DNA of 64,000 nucleotides. Source: JAFMPW01 sp041743085 (lineage in GTDB: Bacteria; Bacteroidota; Bacteroidia; Flavobacteriales; Flavobacteriaceae). This document shows positions 27,253 through 37,713 of the stretch, one piece after another. Numbering within the stretch: the stretch's first letter is position 1; every line of letters begins with the position of its first letter. The stretch is from positions 1 to 64,000 of the forward strand of contig JBGTNL010000029.1 in NCBI GenBank assembly GCA_041743085.1, written 5' to 3'. The position numbers and the translations under genes are program-made. Below the pieces are notes generated by a model. That model had not been told where the DNA came from. It searched no databases and was given only the letters and a program-made list of their open reading frames with translations.

Positions 27253-30200
27253 ATGAGTACATCAAGTGGGCTATCGTTAATGCAGGCATTCAAGTCTGAC
27301 CTCTTTCCAATTGACCGACTGGACTTCGGCGGCGATGTCAACGACTTCCTTTCTAACATCGTCGTTACCTCTCATACAACAGAGGAATTAAATCCAGGCC
27401 CTGGAGATCGATTCGAGATCGGACTATCAATTGTAGAAGAGTTAATAATTAATATAGTTGGACTCCAAGGCTTTTCACTCGTTTTAGGAGGAAGTACCAC
27501 AAGTTTGATGACTATTGAAGTTTCTATGTGGCCTGACAGGTTAACTGTAGGAATTAGTGCTGGTGCTCGATTGCGATTTTCACCTTCAATGTTGAAACCA
27601 GTCCGACGCGAGAATGAGCAATGGATTAATGATGAATCTCGACAGTACGTCGAGGTCGGTATCACGGCCTCAATCATCATTGATCAGGACTGGAATGTAT
27701 CATTCGATGGAACCAACGAATTTAGATTGGAACCAGTTATGATTGCTGACTCTGGAGTTGTACTTGTAGGAGAAATTGCACTCGACTTTTCGGAGACAAT
27801 TGGATTGCCTGAAAGTGCAGCAATCGGTCTGCCATCTACATGGCGCGGAGTGGTTTTTAAATCCCTCGTCGTCTATTTGCCTGCGGCGTTTTCTAATGCA
27901 GTTCCGATTGACCACCTCTCGTTTACAAACTTCCATATCGGAAGTGGTGGAGTCTCAGGTACCGTCTCACTAAATGACACTCCACCCACAGGAACAATTG
28001 GTGGATTACCATTTCAACCCACATTACTTGAAATTGAACTTCGTCAAAACTGCCTGATTCGGGTAGAGATTGAGGGACAGTTTACACTGCCGTTTTTTGA
28101 TGCACCGCTCAATGTTAACGTTGGATTTGATATGGCAGGCAACTTATCCGTTGCGTTATCATCCACTCAATCTCCTGACAATAATATTAATAACGGAATA
28201 CTCACACTAGACAAGCCAGGCCTGTTCAGCCTGATTGTAGAAAGTATCGGATTTGCTATTAATCAAGGAGTGTTTTCTGTAATTCTAAGTGGAGACTTCA
28301 AGCCTGAAGTTCCTCCGATAATTTGGCCTTCGTTTCATGTTAAGGAATTGGTAATTGATTCCAAGGGCAACGTCAGCCTTGATGGTGGCTGGCTGGATTT
28401 ACCCGATCAGCAAAGCTTTTCATTTTACGGATTTCAGATGGAGGTTACAAAACTCGGCTTTGGCAAGACCGATGATGGCGGTAAATGGATCGGCTTTTCC
28501 GGTAGCCTGCGTTTGATTGAAGGTCTTTCAGCAGGAGCTTCGGTAGAAGGATTGAGGATAAGCTGGTATGATGATCGTCCTACTAAATTGACCTTGGAAG
28601 GGATAGGCGTTGAACTTGACATCCCAGATGTATTACATTTTAAAGGAGCTGTAGCTTATCGCGAATTACCGGGAAACATTCATCGATTTGATGGACGAAT
28701 TAAGGTCCAGCTATTTGCACTCGACCTTGAGGTTGATGCACTTCTTGTGATTGGCATCGAAAATGGATCACAATTCTTCGCCTTGTACCTGGAATCAGAT
28801 TTACCCGCAGGCTATCCACTCTGGGCTACTGGCCTTGGTCTGTACGGTTTTGCTGGACTTTTTGCACTCGAAATGGAACCAAATAAGAGCGATAGTGAGG
28901 AATGGTATGAAAATCCAGATCAGACTGACGGTTGGTATAAGCGTCCTCAAATTGGGGTCTCTGATCTGACTGATAAATGGAAACCGGTTCAAGGTAGTCT
29001 TGGCCTAGGCGCTGGGGTTACCATTGGCACTCTGGCGGACAATGGGTTCACTTTTTCCGGGAAAATGATGCTGGTTATAGTTTTTCCTGGTCCCATCATC
29101 ATTCTTGAAGGAAAGGCAAATATATTGTCGGAACGAAAGAGCTTGAATGATGAACAATCAAAGCCTTTACTTCGCTGTCTTGCTGTACTTGACGCTCGTG
29201 CGGGATCATTTTTATTTAGCCTGGATGCCCACTACCGTTTTGCAAGCGGCGGAGAACTAATCGAAATCGGTGGCAGCGCTGAAGTTTTCTTTAGTTTCAG
29301 TGATGGCAATGCCTGGCATATCTATATAGGGAGGCGAGAACCGAAAGAGCGCCGCATACGGGCACAAATTATCAAAATATTTGAAGCCAATGCATACTTT
29401 ATGCTCGATTCCAGAGAGTTGGCAATGGGCGCATGGATTGGGCTTGCGGAAGACTGGCAATTCGGACCAATTAGAGCTATTCTGGAAGCATGGATTGAAG
29501 GCAACGTCGCATTAAGCTGGCGACCCGTACACTTTCATGGCGATTTGTGGCTTCATGGAAAGATATATGTCAGCTTTTTATTTTTCGATATTGGGTTAAG
29601 TGTCGACGCACGGTTGGCAGCTGATGTTTTCGATCCGTTTCATTTACTGGCCGAATTAGCGGTAACACTCTTTCTTCCCTGGCCTTTTCCTGATATTGAA
29701 TTTTCAATTACATTAGAATGGGGCCCTGAACCAAACCTGCCAGCCATTCCAGCTCCGTTGCAAGAGGTTTCTATTGAGCATCTCAAAATTTCAACCAAAT
29801 GGCCATTGGCTAAAGAATCAGGGCTACTTGCACCCATCTATAGGGATGGTGCAGGCAATTTGCAAAGCCCCAGGAATTCGGCTGATATGGAAACTAGTCC
29901 TGAGATTATTAAATGGCTTCCACCTCCAGCTGATGCTCCTGTAGTGCCGCTCGACTGCCGTCCATGTATTACTTTCGGCCGAACCGTACATGACAATGCG
30001 CAAGCCGGAGTAAATGCACAGATGGTATGGAAAAATGCCGATCCTGAGGGATTTGAACGAATTGGGGATCCGAAAAATAACGAAGGACCTGTGCGCGTAA
30101 GTTACGCACTCTCGGAGCTCGTTCTTGAGAATTGGAACACCACTACCTTTTTGTGGGAAATAATTGCTTCCGCTGGAAACGCAAATTTGGCTGACCGTTT

Positions 30201-33200
30201 ATGGGGGTCATGGGCACCCGTACCACAATTACCATCTGGCGATCCAACCGGTAATTCAGATCCCCCAATTGCAAATAATAAACTACTGCTCTGGTCGAAA
30301 TCCGGGTTTGATTATACTCGTAGTTCGGGGCGATCCTGGGATGAATGGTTTACCGATAGATTTCCGGGATACCCCTGCGTTGCTGCTATTCCGGAACGCG
30401 AAATCTGCTTCAATTTTGAATCTCTAACTGTCGGAGAACATATTTCATCTCCCTGGCGGTGGGATACAGAGCCTGGCATTTCTGTATACTGGATCGAACC
30501 AGTTCACCAAACTGTTGTTTCAAGGCAACAAACAATCTCGGGTCTTACAAATGCGATATGTTTTCCCAGCACGCGGGAAGGCGGTGTACCCGGAGACCCA
30601 GTCATTCCAAACTTTGTAACAATAGAATTGCCTGCCGGAATTTCAGCAGTGCATATTATAATTGTCGACCAGGAAGGCGTAGAGGCAATCGGGTATGATG
30701 CTCAGGGCAATAGCTATGGTCCGTTTTTTGGTGGCAGGCCCGGTAGTCCAAGGGTGGATATTGCAGGTACAAACCTGGTGCAAATTACTCTAAGGGGATC
30801 ATCAGTAATTTGTTTATTTCAAATTTGTGTCATTTATCCGCCTGATCCAGGGACTATGGCTGAACGTGACAGGCTAGCCCAGCATATGGTAGAAGAAATT
30901 GCGCATTGGCAGCAGACGGATTCAGTCCTTGAACCTGACCGCGATTATCGTCTGCGAATTGTGACAACGGTAGAGGCGTTCGGGGAAGAAGAACTGGAAG
31001 GCTGGGAACCCTCTCCAAATCCACTTATACAAACGCAATTCGCTTTTTTTCATACACAAGGTCCTCCTGGATTGACAAATCTTTCCTTACCCGCTGGTAT
31101 CGCAAATTCACAAGATAATAGCATGCGGGCAGCTGATGGTTCATTAATTCAAGTTGATGGCACTCCTGCTCAACGGTCTGTATTAGTGAGCGAGCTCAAC
31201 TCATTAACGCCCTATGTGCAACAAACTGTGCCACCTACAGTTCCTAGTGCGGGCCAAAACCCGCCTCTGCCCCGGCCCGTATATCGCGCATATGACACTG
31301 GAGTGCAGTTTAACGAAAATTATGTGGAACTGATGTATAAGGCATACAAGCGCTCACTTGGCCTTTACCTATACGACAATAATAACCAACCTGTGCGTGA
31401 TGCAGAGGGCAGGGTCATCGCAGTCTCAAATAACTGGGGCAATACTGCTCAACTTCGACTGGAAGAAAGCGAACAGCGATGGATAACGACAGTTAATACT
31501 AACGGTTGTGCGGGCATTGATACAAGTACCATCGTTCACGATCAAACATTAACTGCAGCCGGACAGGTGTTAGAGCCTGATACTTTATATGAAGGGCGAT
31601 TAATACCATTACTATTGGAAGAAGATTTTAATTCTTATCCTGCTAACACAATAGCAAGTGGGTCAAATGGCACTTTTGGCGGTTGGCTTATAATAGACCA
31701 GGGCTTAAACCAGGGTCCGTCCCATTGGGGGATAGGGCGCGTGGGAAGTGTTTCTTCCCTAAATCAAGACCGAAGTATCTGGGGTGGCTCGCTAAACAGT
31801 CTCGATCCTGTTAAACCGGGAACTATGCTGGTCCGATCTAGTATTCCCGGTATTCCCCCAAACCACCCGCAACAACCCGCGAAATGGACAGACTATCGCC
31901 TAATCGTGGTTATGCGAAATGCAGATGATGATGCCTTTGGACTGGTTTTTCGCTATCAGGACAGTTCAAATTATTACCGGTTTTCGATGGATCGCCAGCA
32001 TCGGTATCGACGCCTCGTTCGTGTGGTTCAGGATATCCATACGATTTTGGCGGAAGATAATTTCGTATATCAAGTCAATTCAGACTATATTATTACGGTT
32101 GAAGCGATTGGCTCTTCTCTACGTCTATATCAGGATGAGGTACTTATTTTTGCAGTTTTAGATGAATCACTAAGTAACGGGAGTATTGGTTTGTATTGTT
32201 ACGCATCCGCAGGAGTTTCTTTTAGTCATGTGCGAATGGACGATTTTCGGCTAATTGCACCTGCAGTTTTCAAATACCAATTCACAACCTCCCTTTTTAC
32301 GGATTTTTTTCACCAACTGCACAGCTACCAAGATGAAACATGGTTAATTGAATTGCCTATAGAAAGTATTTCCGATAATGATTTTGCGGCCATTCTTACT
32401 CGCTCTGTAAATCCTGCCACACAGACCTCCGAGAATGAAGTCCGGGCTTACGACCAAATGGTAACCGCTTTAAATCGATCATTAGTCCCAAATCCGCAGC
32501 GAGTTGAAGTAAACCGCATCGAACGTAATGGAAGAACTGTTGCTTTTTGGGTACACACGTCTGAACCACTGGATTGGATGCGTACGGAGCTGACCTTTCA
32601 GCGCTTACCAGGTGTTGCTCCTGCAATATCATTGCCTGGAATTGCCAAGTTGACTAAAGTTGCCCACGCAGCCGTAACACCAAACGAAGAAAGCGTCGAT
32701 ATTCTCCTCCGGGAGTCAGTGAATCCGTCGTTTATGCGTGTTGAGAAACTAGGCCTTCCCAATGTACTGGCAGAAACTGAAATGGATTCTACTTTATTTG
32801 AGGATAGTTTCTCCCGGGCCCGCGGACTGCTTTTTAGAGAAGACTTCGGTCCTAATGCTCTCGATCGCTACACAATAATCGATCATGGTAATAACCTTGG
32901 TCCTTCCGCATGGAAAATCCTGGACGGACAGATTGTTCAGACAAGTAATATTTACGGTGGTCCAATTATAGGCTCCTCGGTTTTAGAGCCCGGAACTATT
33001 GCATTAATAGGTTCGACTGAATTGGCTGATATAACTATTCATGCAACCTTTCGTTCCGAAAATAACGGCGCTATAGGAATCATATTCCGGTACCAGGATG
33101 AAAGTAATTATTATAGGTTTTCAATGGATCGTCGCCAAGGTGTAAGGCTGCTTATGAGATGTGTAGATGGGGAACCTCGTCTCTTATGGCAGAACATCTT

Positions 33201-36063
33201 TCAATATAATTTAGGACAGTCATATAGTATAGAAATACATGCCTGGAAGGATCAGTTGCTCGGATTCTTAGATAATGTGTTTTTGTTTAGTGTAGGGGAT
33301 ACTGGTATTTCCAATGGTCGAATAGGATTTTACTGCAGGTTCAACAATGGCGCCTATTTCGAGAGCCTTAGTGTTGAGTCTATTGAAGTAGATCCTGTAT
33401 TATGGCAATCGGAATTCTCATCCACCACGGAATTGGAAATTATTGATGCATCGAATGCAATTCAGGGTCCATCAGTTTGGATGATTTTAAATGGAATAGT
33501 ATCACAAACTTCTAATATCCATGTTGTAGGAAATAATCCAGCTAGAGGAGGTTCTTTTGCGATAATCGGGGATGATGCCTGGGAGGATGTGCAGATATCA
33601 CTTATTCTCCGTTCGAGCGATAATGACGCGATTGGAGTAATGTTCCGCTATATAAATGGTGATAATTATTACCGCTTTTCCATGGATGCTCAAAACAGGT
33701 ATCGCAGACTTATCAGGATGGAGGCGGGAATAACTACAGTCTTGTGGGAGGATCAATTAGCTTACTTAACAGATAGGGATTATCACCTCACACTGCGGGC
33801 TGAAGGTAGTATACTCAGTGGCTTTTTGGATGGAGTAGCCCTATTCCTTGTTTTAGACGCTTTTCATGCACGTGGACGTGTAGCATTTTATTGTTCTGCA
33901 AATAATGGTGCAACCTTTCGGGAACTTTTGGTGCTCGACATTATGCGCCGGTTAGGAAGTTGGAGTATCAGGGATGACGAAAGCTTAAACCTTCGATCAC
34001 GATGGAAAACGTCGGATGGTGCTCTTCTTCAAAATGAAAACACATTTGGTGGAAACATTTCTGCCCAATCTATAGAAAAGCCTGGTACCTGTGCTATAGC
34101 CGGAAGTGCGGGCTGGCAAGATTACACCTTTCAAATAACACTTCGTTCCGATGATCCTGCCCCAATCGGCGTTATCTTCAGGTATATCGATAATAAAAAT
34201 TATTATCGCTTTTCGATGGATTCGTTGCGAAGGTATAGAAGGCTGGTTAGAAACCGGAATGGTATAATGGATAGCATCTACGAGGATAGTATTACTCATG
34301 AAACCGGTCGGCCGGTCACAATTGTGATAGACGCAATTCGCGATCGTTTAAAATGTCACATAGATGGAGTATTGGTATTTGATTTACGCGACCCGACACA
34401 TGCTACAGGGCGTATAGGTGTATATTGTTGGGGTAATTCCGGAGCACGCTTTGACCGAGCGTTAGTACGCCGACCGTCGCTGGAAGCATACGCATTATTC
34501 AGCGACCGGTTTACAGCAGGCGACCTAAACGGATGGATTTTTATTGATGAAGGGTTAGCTTTTGCCCCCTCTGCCTGGTCAATTGCCAATGGAGAACTTC
34601 GTCAAACCAGTAATATTTATGAACCCCCTAACGATCGGGCAACCCTCAGCAAATTAGGAACCCAGGGAATAGCAGGAGATCCGGGATGGCGGGATGTAAT
34701 TTTTACGGCACGGCTACATTCGGTCGACAACGATTCTATTGGAGTTCTGTTTCGTTATAATGATGCCGGTAATTATTACAGGTTTTCCATGGATAGTGAA
34801 CGTAGGTATAGACGCCTTGTTAAGAATGTTAATGGCACATTTGCCTCGCTGTGGGAGGATGAATTTTCTAATAATCCCAATCAGACTTATGAGATCATTA
34901 TTGTTGTGATAGGTTCAATAATCCAAGGATTTATTGATGGTGTGCCGATGTTCATTGTCACTGATAGTGATCTTACCGCAGGGAGCATTGGACTTTACTG
35001 CTGGGCCAACCAGGATGCGCGTTTCTCGAACATACGGGTGTACCCTGCAGACCGCCTCGCCTCTAATTGGCTGTTGACCGAAACCTTTAACTCCGCTAAT
35101 CCAGAGCGATGGACCTTTGTAGACCAGACCAGTGGAAGTTTATCGCCGAATTGGCAATTTGTCCCTGGGGAACTACAACATAGATCAAATGCATTTGGAG
35201 GAAGGCCGGGAGCCGACCATATCTTAAAGAATGGGACCTTTGCTGTAGCCGGTGATGAGACCTGGAGCGACTATCGCCTGATCGTACATATGCGTTCGGA
35301 TAGTATCAATAGCATCGGGGTAATGTTCCGCTACAGGAATGAACGCAACTATTACCGCTTCTCTATGGATAATAAACTGAGGTATCGAATGCTCGTCAAA
35401 TTCAATAATGGCCGGGCCACCGAGCTATGGGCTGATAATTTTCAATTCGAAGTCGGACGTGAATATTTGCTTACAATAGATTGTCTGGGTCCGGTGTTAT
35501 CGGGATTTCTTGACGGTGTCCAATTGTTTAATTTGGAAGATGCGGATTTTAGCTCCGGGGGTATTGCACTTTACTGCTGGCGCAATAATGGCGCAAGATT
35601 CTTCGAAGTTCGCGTCGCACAGCCTGGCTGGTCGAATTACTATTCATTTAATAACGAGATGCGGATGCCAGCTGGAACTCGGATTCGGGTATATGCTGGC
35701 CACTCGGCAGATGCGCATGACAGTGAACCACGGATTCTTCGCCGATTCATCGCAGGACCAGGAGAAAGCGGTCGGATTCGATTCAATAATGGTTCCGTTA
35801 CTTTGCGGTTGAATGGCTCTCAAATGGATCAATGGCATCAGCGCTCCTTCCAGGTTGGATATATTGACCAGATTGCTACTGTTTTGAGGAAACGTGATGG
35901 TACATCGTTTATTATCCTGCCTGTAGACCAACCAATTAATGAATCACAATACAGGTTGGGATTGACCTACCGTCGTGACATTACCAGAGATGACCCTGAC
36001 AGTCAGGTATTGAGCGAGAATGGCGACACAACCGACGAAGTCGTCTGGATTGATGTGCCCTGA
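27253..36063 (+). CDS. 2936-residue giant beta-protein with six lectin-like repeats
   Basis: The largest gene of the window, with no signal peptide and no obvious T9SS sorting domain. Residues 1-860 are long amphipathic beta strands with phrases such as YPLWATGLGLYGFAGLFALE and LFLPWPFPDIEFSITLEWGP. They may correspond to the DUF6603 family, but I cannot verify this. Residues 860-1450 contain a cysteine-rich, mixed region (LDCRPCITFGRTV). From 31619 to 35625 there are six copies of a concanavalin/LamG-like domain carrying NYYRFSMD; a C-terminal beta unit follows to 36063. The architecture suggests a structural or binding protein, perhaps presented with the PLD enzyme. It is separated from pld by only 12 bp. 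Confidence 0.75.
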   Translation: MSTSSGLSLMQAFKSDLFPIDRLDFGGDVNDFLSNIVVTSHTTEELNPGPGDRFEIGLSIVEELIINIVGLQGFSLVLGGSTTSLMTIEVSMWPDRLTVGISAGARLRFSPSMLKPVRRENEQWINDESRQYVEVGITASIIIDQDWNVSFDGTNEFRLEPVMIADSGVVLVGEIALDFSETIGLPESAAIGLPSTWRGVVFKSLVVYLPAAFSNAVPIDHLSFTNFHIGSGGVSGTVSLNDTPPTGTIGGLPFQPTLLEIELRQNCLIRVEIEGQFTLPFFDAPLNVNVGFDMAGNLSVALSSTQSPDNNINNGILTLDKPGLFSLIVESIGFAINQGVFSVILSGDFKPEVPPIIWPSFHVKELVIDSKGNVSLDGGWLDLPDQQSFSFYGFQMEVTKLGFGKTDDGGKWIGFSGSLRLIEGLSAGASVEGLRISWYDDRPTKLTLEGIGVELDIPDVLHFKGAVAYRELPGNIHRFDGRIKVQLFALDLEVDALLVIGIENGSQFFALYLESDLPAGYPLWATGLGLYGFAGLFALEMEPNKSDSEEWYENPDQTDGWYKRPQIGVSDLTDKWKPVQGSLGLGAGVTIGTLADNGFTFSGKMMLVIVFPGPIIILEGKANILSERKSLNDEQSKPLLRCLAVLDARAGSFLFSLDAHYRFASGGELIEIGGSAEVFFSFSDGNAWHIYIGRREPKERRIRAQIIKIFEANAYFMLDSRELAMGAWIGLAEDWQFGPIRAILEAWIEGNVALSWRPVHFHGDLWLHGKIYVSFLFFDIGLSVDARLAADVFDPFHLLAELAVTLFLPWPFPDIEFSITLEWGPEPNLPAIPAPLQEVSIEHLKISTKWPLAKESGLLAPIYRDGAGNLQSPRNSADMETSPEIIKWLPPPADAPVVPLDCRPCITFGRTVHDNAQAGVNAQMVWKNADPEGFERIGDPKNNEGPVRVSYALSELVLENWNTTTFLWEIIASAGNANLADRLWGSWAPVPQLPSGDPTGNSDPPIANNKLLLWSKSGFDYTRSSGRSWDEWFTDRFPGYPCVAAIPEREICFNFESLTVGEHISSPWRWDTEPGISVYWIEPVHQTVVSRQQTISGLTNAICFPSTREGGVPGDPVIPNFVTIELPAGISAVHIIIVDQEGVEAIGYDAQGNSYGPFFGGRPGSPRVDIAGTNLVQITLRGSSVICLFQICVIYPPDPGTMAERDRLAQHMVEEIAHWQQTDSVLEPDRDYRLRIVTTVEAFGEEELEGWEPSPNPLIQTQFAFFHTQGPPGLTNLSLPAGIANSQDNSMRAADGSLIQVDGTPAQRSVLVSELNSLTPYVQQTVPPTVPSAGQNPPLPRPVYRAYDTGVQFNENYVELMYKAYKRSLGLYLYDNNNQPVRDAEGRVIAVSNNWGNTAQLRLEESEQRWITTVNTNGCAGIDTSTIVHDQTLTAAGQVLEPDTLYEGRLIPLLLEEDFNSYPANTIASGSNGTFGGWLIIDQGLNQGPSHWGIGRVGSVSSLNQDRSIWGGSLNSLDPVKPGTMLVRSSIPGIPPNHPQQPAKWTDYRLIVVMRNADDDAFGLVFRYQDSSNYYRFSMDRQHRYRRLVRVVQDIHTILAEDNFVYQVNSDYIITVEAIGSSLRLYQDEVLIFAVLDESLSNGSIGLYCYASAGVSFSHVRMDDFRLIAPAVFKYQFTTSLFTDFFHQLHSYQDETWLIELPIESISDNDFAAILTRSVNPATQTSENEVRAYDQMVTALNRSLVPNPQRVEVNRIERNGRTVAFWVHTSEPLDWMRTELTFQRLPGVAPAISLPGIAKLTKVAHAAVTPNEESVDILLRESVNPSFMRVEKLGLPNVLAETEMDSTLFEDSFSRARGLLFREDFGPNALDRYTIIDHGNNLGPSAWKILDGQIVQTSNIYGGPIIGSSVLEPGTIALIGSTELADITIHATFRSENNGAIGIIFRYQDESNYYRFSMDRRQGVRLLMRCVDGEPRLLWQNIFQYNLGQSYSIEIHAWKDQLLGFLDNVFLFSVGDTGISNGRIGFYCRFNNGAYFESLSVESIEVDPVLWQSEFSSTTELEIIDASNAIQGPSVWMILNGIVSQTSNIHVVGNNPARGGSFAIIGDDAWEDVQISLILRSSDNDAIGVMFRYINGDNYYRFSMDAQNRYRRLIRMEAGITTVLWEDQLAYLTDRDYHLTLRAEGSILSGFLDGVALFLVLDAFHARGRVAFYCSANNGATFRELLVLDIMRRLGSWSIRDDESLNLRSRWKTSDGALLQNENTFGGNISAQSIEKPGTCAIAGSAGWQDYTFQITLRSDDPAPIGVIFRYIDNKNYYRFSMDSLRRYRRLVRNRNGIMDSIYEDSITHETGRPVTIVIDAIRDRLKCHIDGVLVFDLRDPTHATGRIGVYCWGNSGARFDRALVRRPSLEAYALFSDRFTAGDLNGWIFIDEGLAFAPSAWSIANGELRQTSNIYEPPNDRATLSKLGTQGIAGDPGWRDVIFTARLHSVDNDSIGVLFRYNDAGNYYRFSMDSERRYRRLVKNVNGTFASLWEDEFSNNPNQTYEIIIVVIGSIIQGFIDGVPMFIVTDSDLTAGSIGLYCWANQDARFSNIRVYPADRLASNWLLTETFNSANPERWTFVDQTSGSLSPNWQFVPGELQHRSNAFGGRPGADHILKNGTFAVAGDETWSDYRLIVHMRSDSINSIGVMFRYRNERNYYRFSMDNKLRYRMLVKFNNGRATELWADNFQFEVGREYLLTIDCLGPVLSGFLDGVQLFNLEDADFSSGGIALYCWRNNGARFFEVRVAQPGWSNYYSFNNEMRMPAGTRIRVYAGHSADAHDSEPRILRRFIAGPGESGRIRFNNGSVTLRLNGSQMDQWHQRSFQVGYIDQIATVLRKRDGTSFIILPVDQPINESQYRLGLTYRRDITRDDPDSQVLSENGDTTDEVVWIDVP
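31619..35625 (+). repeat. Six diverged LamG/concanavalin-like repeats inside the giant gene
   Basis: The motif NYYRFSMD occurs near nucleotides 31967, 33105, 33667, 34198, 34772 and 35348. Each is preceded by an IGVxFRY strand and followed by a xRYRRLV and a later GSIGLYCW-type strand. Spacing between copies 2 to 6 is 530-580 bp; copies 1 and 2 are 1.1 kb apart. Each copy usually opens with DxGLxxGPSxW. The copies are strongly diverged, so the expansion is old. Confidence 0.85.
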
Positions 36064-36297
36064 ACAGTAAATCAGCAGACCTAAAAAGCAAAGGCTAATA
36101 CATAAATTATTTTTTCCATCTTAGATGTATGTGCATGGCAAATTGATGTCTTATCCCATTATTTTTAAATATTGTCCAAGAAATAAAACATGAATCTACA
36201 GATAGTTGTACCCCTTGTCATTGGGATGGAGGTTCAGTCAAAAAGAGGAAAAATGAAATTTGCCTGATTTTATTTCATGCGTGCCAAAGATTATGCG
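36064..36297. other. Convergent intergenic region
   Basis: It separates the stop of the giant gene from the stop of the minus-strand gene at 36298. No clear stem-loop or repeat was recognised. Confidence 0.4.
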
Positions 36298-36819
36298 TCA
36301 TTGTTCAAAATGAAAAGAAAGTTGAGACAAGGCTCCTTTAACATGTTTTTCTACATCATTATCCGCTAATGGTGCTCTGAATTCCATGCGTTCCACAGTA
36401 AGAATTTGGCCGTCCGGTCTTCTCGAAGTGACATTTTCGAGAATTAAAGATGGTTCCAGCTTTTTACCAAGGGTCTCACGGGAGGTATTCCACTTTTTCC
36501 AACCCCATTTAACCAGAGAAATTATTGCCTCCGTAGATAAACCGATGCCGACAGCGATAAGAAACTCGATCCCAGACTCGTGTTCAACTACTGCAATTTC
36601 GGTCTTTGAATCCGAATGTGTAAGAACCCAGGCACGTCTTTGAAAGTCGAACCGGGTCTCAATTTGGGAGGTATTTTCGGAATACACCCAATCATTAGGA
36701 AACTCGTCAAAGAATTGGGTATATTCTTGAATGGCGTCATAATTCCATCCGCCATTTTCATTTATTGATGCAAACTTAATTCGCAAATCGGCATTATATT
36801 CAACTTTCTGGATATCCAT
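36298..36819 (-). CDS. Unknown protein with one hydrophobic segment
   Basis: A 173-residue protein. Its first 80 residues look like a mixed alpha/beta unit (YTQFFDEFPNDWVYSENTSQ and FDFQRRAWVLTHSDSKT). A glycine-rich hydrophobic stretch (IEFLIAVGIGLSTEAIISLV) near residues 83-105 could be a membrane helix. A basic WGWKKWNTSRE precedes a C-terminal beta-rich part. I do not recognise the family. It is the only intact gene between the giant operon and the right end of the island, on the opposite strand. Confidence 0.55.
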   Translation of the reverse strand: MDIQKVEYNADLRIKFASINENGGWNYDAIQEYTQFFDEFPNDWVYSENTSQIETRFDFQRRAWVLTHSDSKTEIAVVEHESGIEFLIAVGIGLSTEAIISLVKWGWKKWNTSRETLGKKLEPSLILENVTSRRPDGQILTVERMEFRAPLADNDVEKHVKGALSQLSFHFEQ

Positions 36820-37064
36820 GATCTATGGTTTGAAAATTTATCAAAGCACGTTGAGAAATAGTGTAATTATTTGATTATCATATAAATAAGTTGTATTTAG
36901 ATATAATAAAACTCCGAAAATGAGTCTTCAGCTCGAAAAACGGATTTTTTCAATCTTCAAGTATGCACAAAATACGAAGAATATCCGACTTTCAACACAC
37001 CTTTACATTCCCGCCCATATCCTATGACTTAATCAAGTTTTTGACCCTAAATTTTTTCTATAGT
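36820..37064. other. AT-rich intergenic stretch
   Basis: Short AT-rich region upstream of the minus-strand gene at 36298. It probably carries its promoter; nothing else was recognised. Confidence 0.3.
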
Positions 37065-37560
37065 TTAGGATGCATACTTCATTGTATTGACATATGGTGT
37101 TACTCTGTTGGCCACTGCGAATGCCCTGGCCAAAAGTTTGTTCCTGATAATGTTCAGCGTACTCATCTTGATTTTACCCCCGGCTATTCTTTTTTCATAA
37201 TAAGCCTTCATTTCGGGGCTGCACTGTATTGCCGAACTTGCACACATGCTCAATAATGTTTTACCTTCCTTATTGGCCAGGGAACTCACCTTAGTCCTTC
37301 CCCTGATACTTGTACCCGACCGGTTAGGGAAAGGGGCTATACCGCAATATGAGGCAAACTTCCTCCAGGTTTCAAATGCGGTGAACCCTATCGTATAAAG
37401 GATCAAAAACATGTGCAAAAGACCAGATCAAAAAGCACAAACCCCATACCATTAAGGAAGATCCCGGTATCCAGGGAAAATCAAGCTGGTCATTCAATAT
37501 TTTCCTGGCACGTGCAATCTATGAATCTGCTGTCACGTGAGTCAATCACCTGAACCCTTA
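37065..37560 (-). pseudogene. IS110/IS1111-family transposase, C-terminal remnant
   Basis: The readable part at 37065-37418 has the transposase-20 C-terminal domain: TAFETWRKFASYCGIAPFPN, then RSGTSIRGRTKVSSLANKEG and KTLLSMCASSAIQ. The end is MSTLNIIRNKLLARAFAVA followed by TPYVNTMKYAS. The N-terminal RuvC-like DEDD half is missing, and sequence upstream to about 37560 is out-of-frame debris. The insertion sequence is inactive. It lies inside the right end of the tRNA-linked island, consistent with decay of that end. Confidence 0.8.
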
Positions 37561-37713
37561 GACATTCGACCTCCGCTTAGCGGTCGACCCTCCTAACCGC
37601 TTGCAATGCCAGTATAATGATGTTTTCAAGGGGTTAGTTTTTATCAGGCATTTAATCAAAGGTTTAATTGATATTCTAAACCGCAATTGGAGTGTTTTAT
37701 TTCCTAAATTATT

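Noticed and set aside
21104..36063. A prophage or tailocin structural cluster
   Set aside because: Tail-spike-like repeats are present, but there are no capsid, sheath, tube, baseplate, terminase or lysis genes around.
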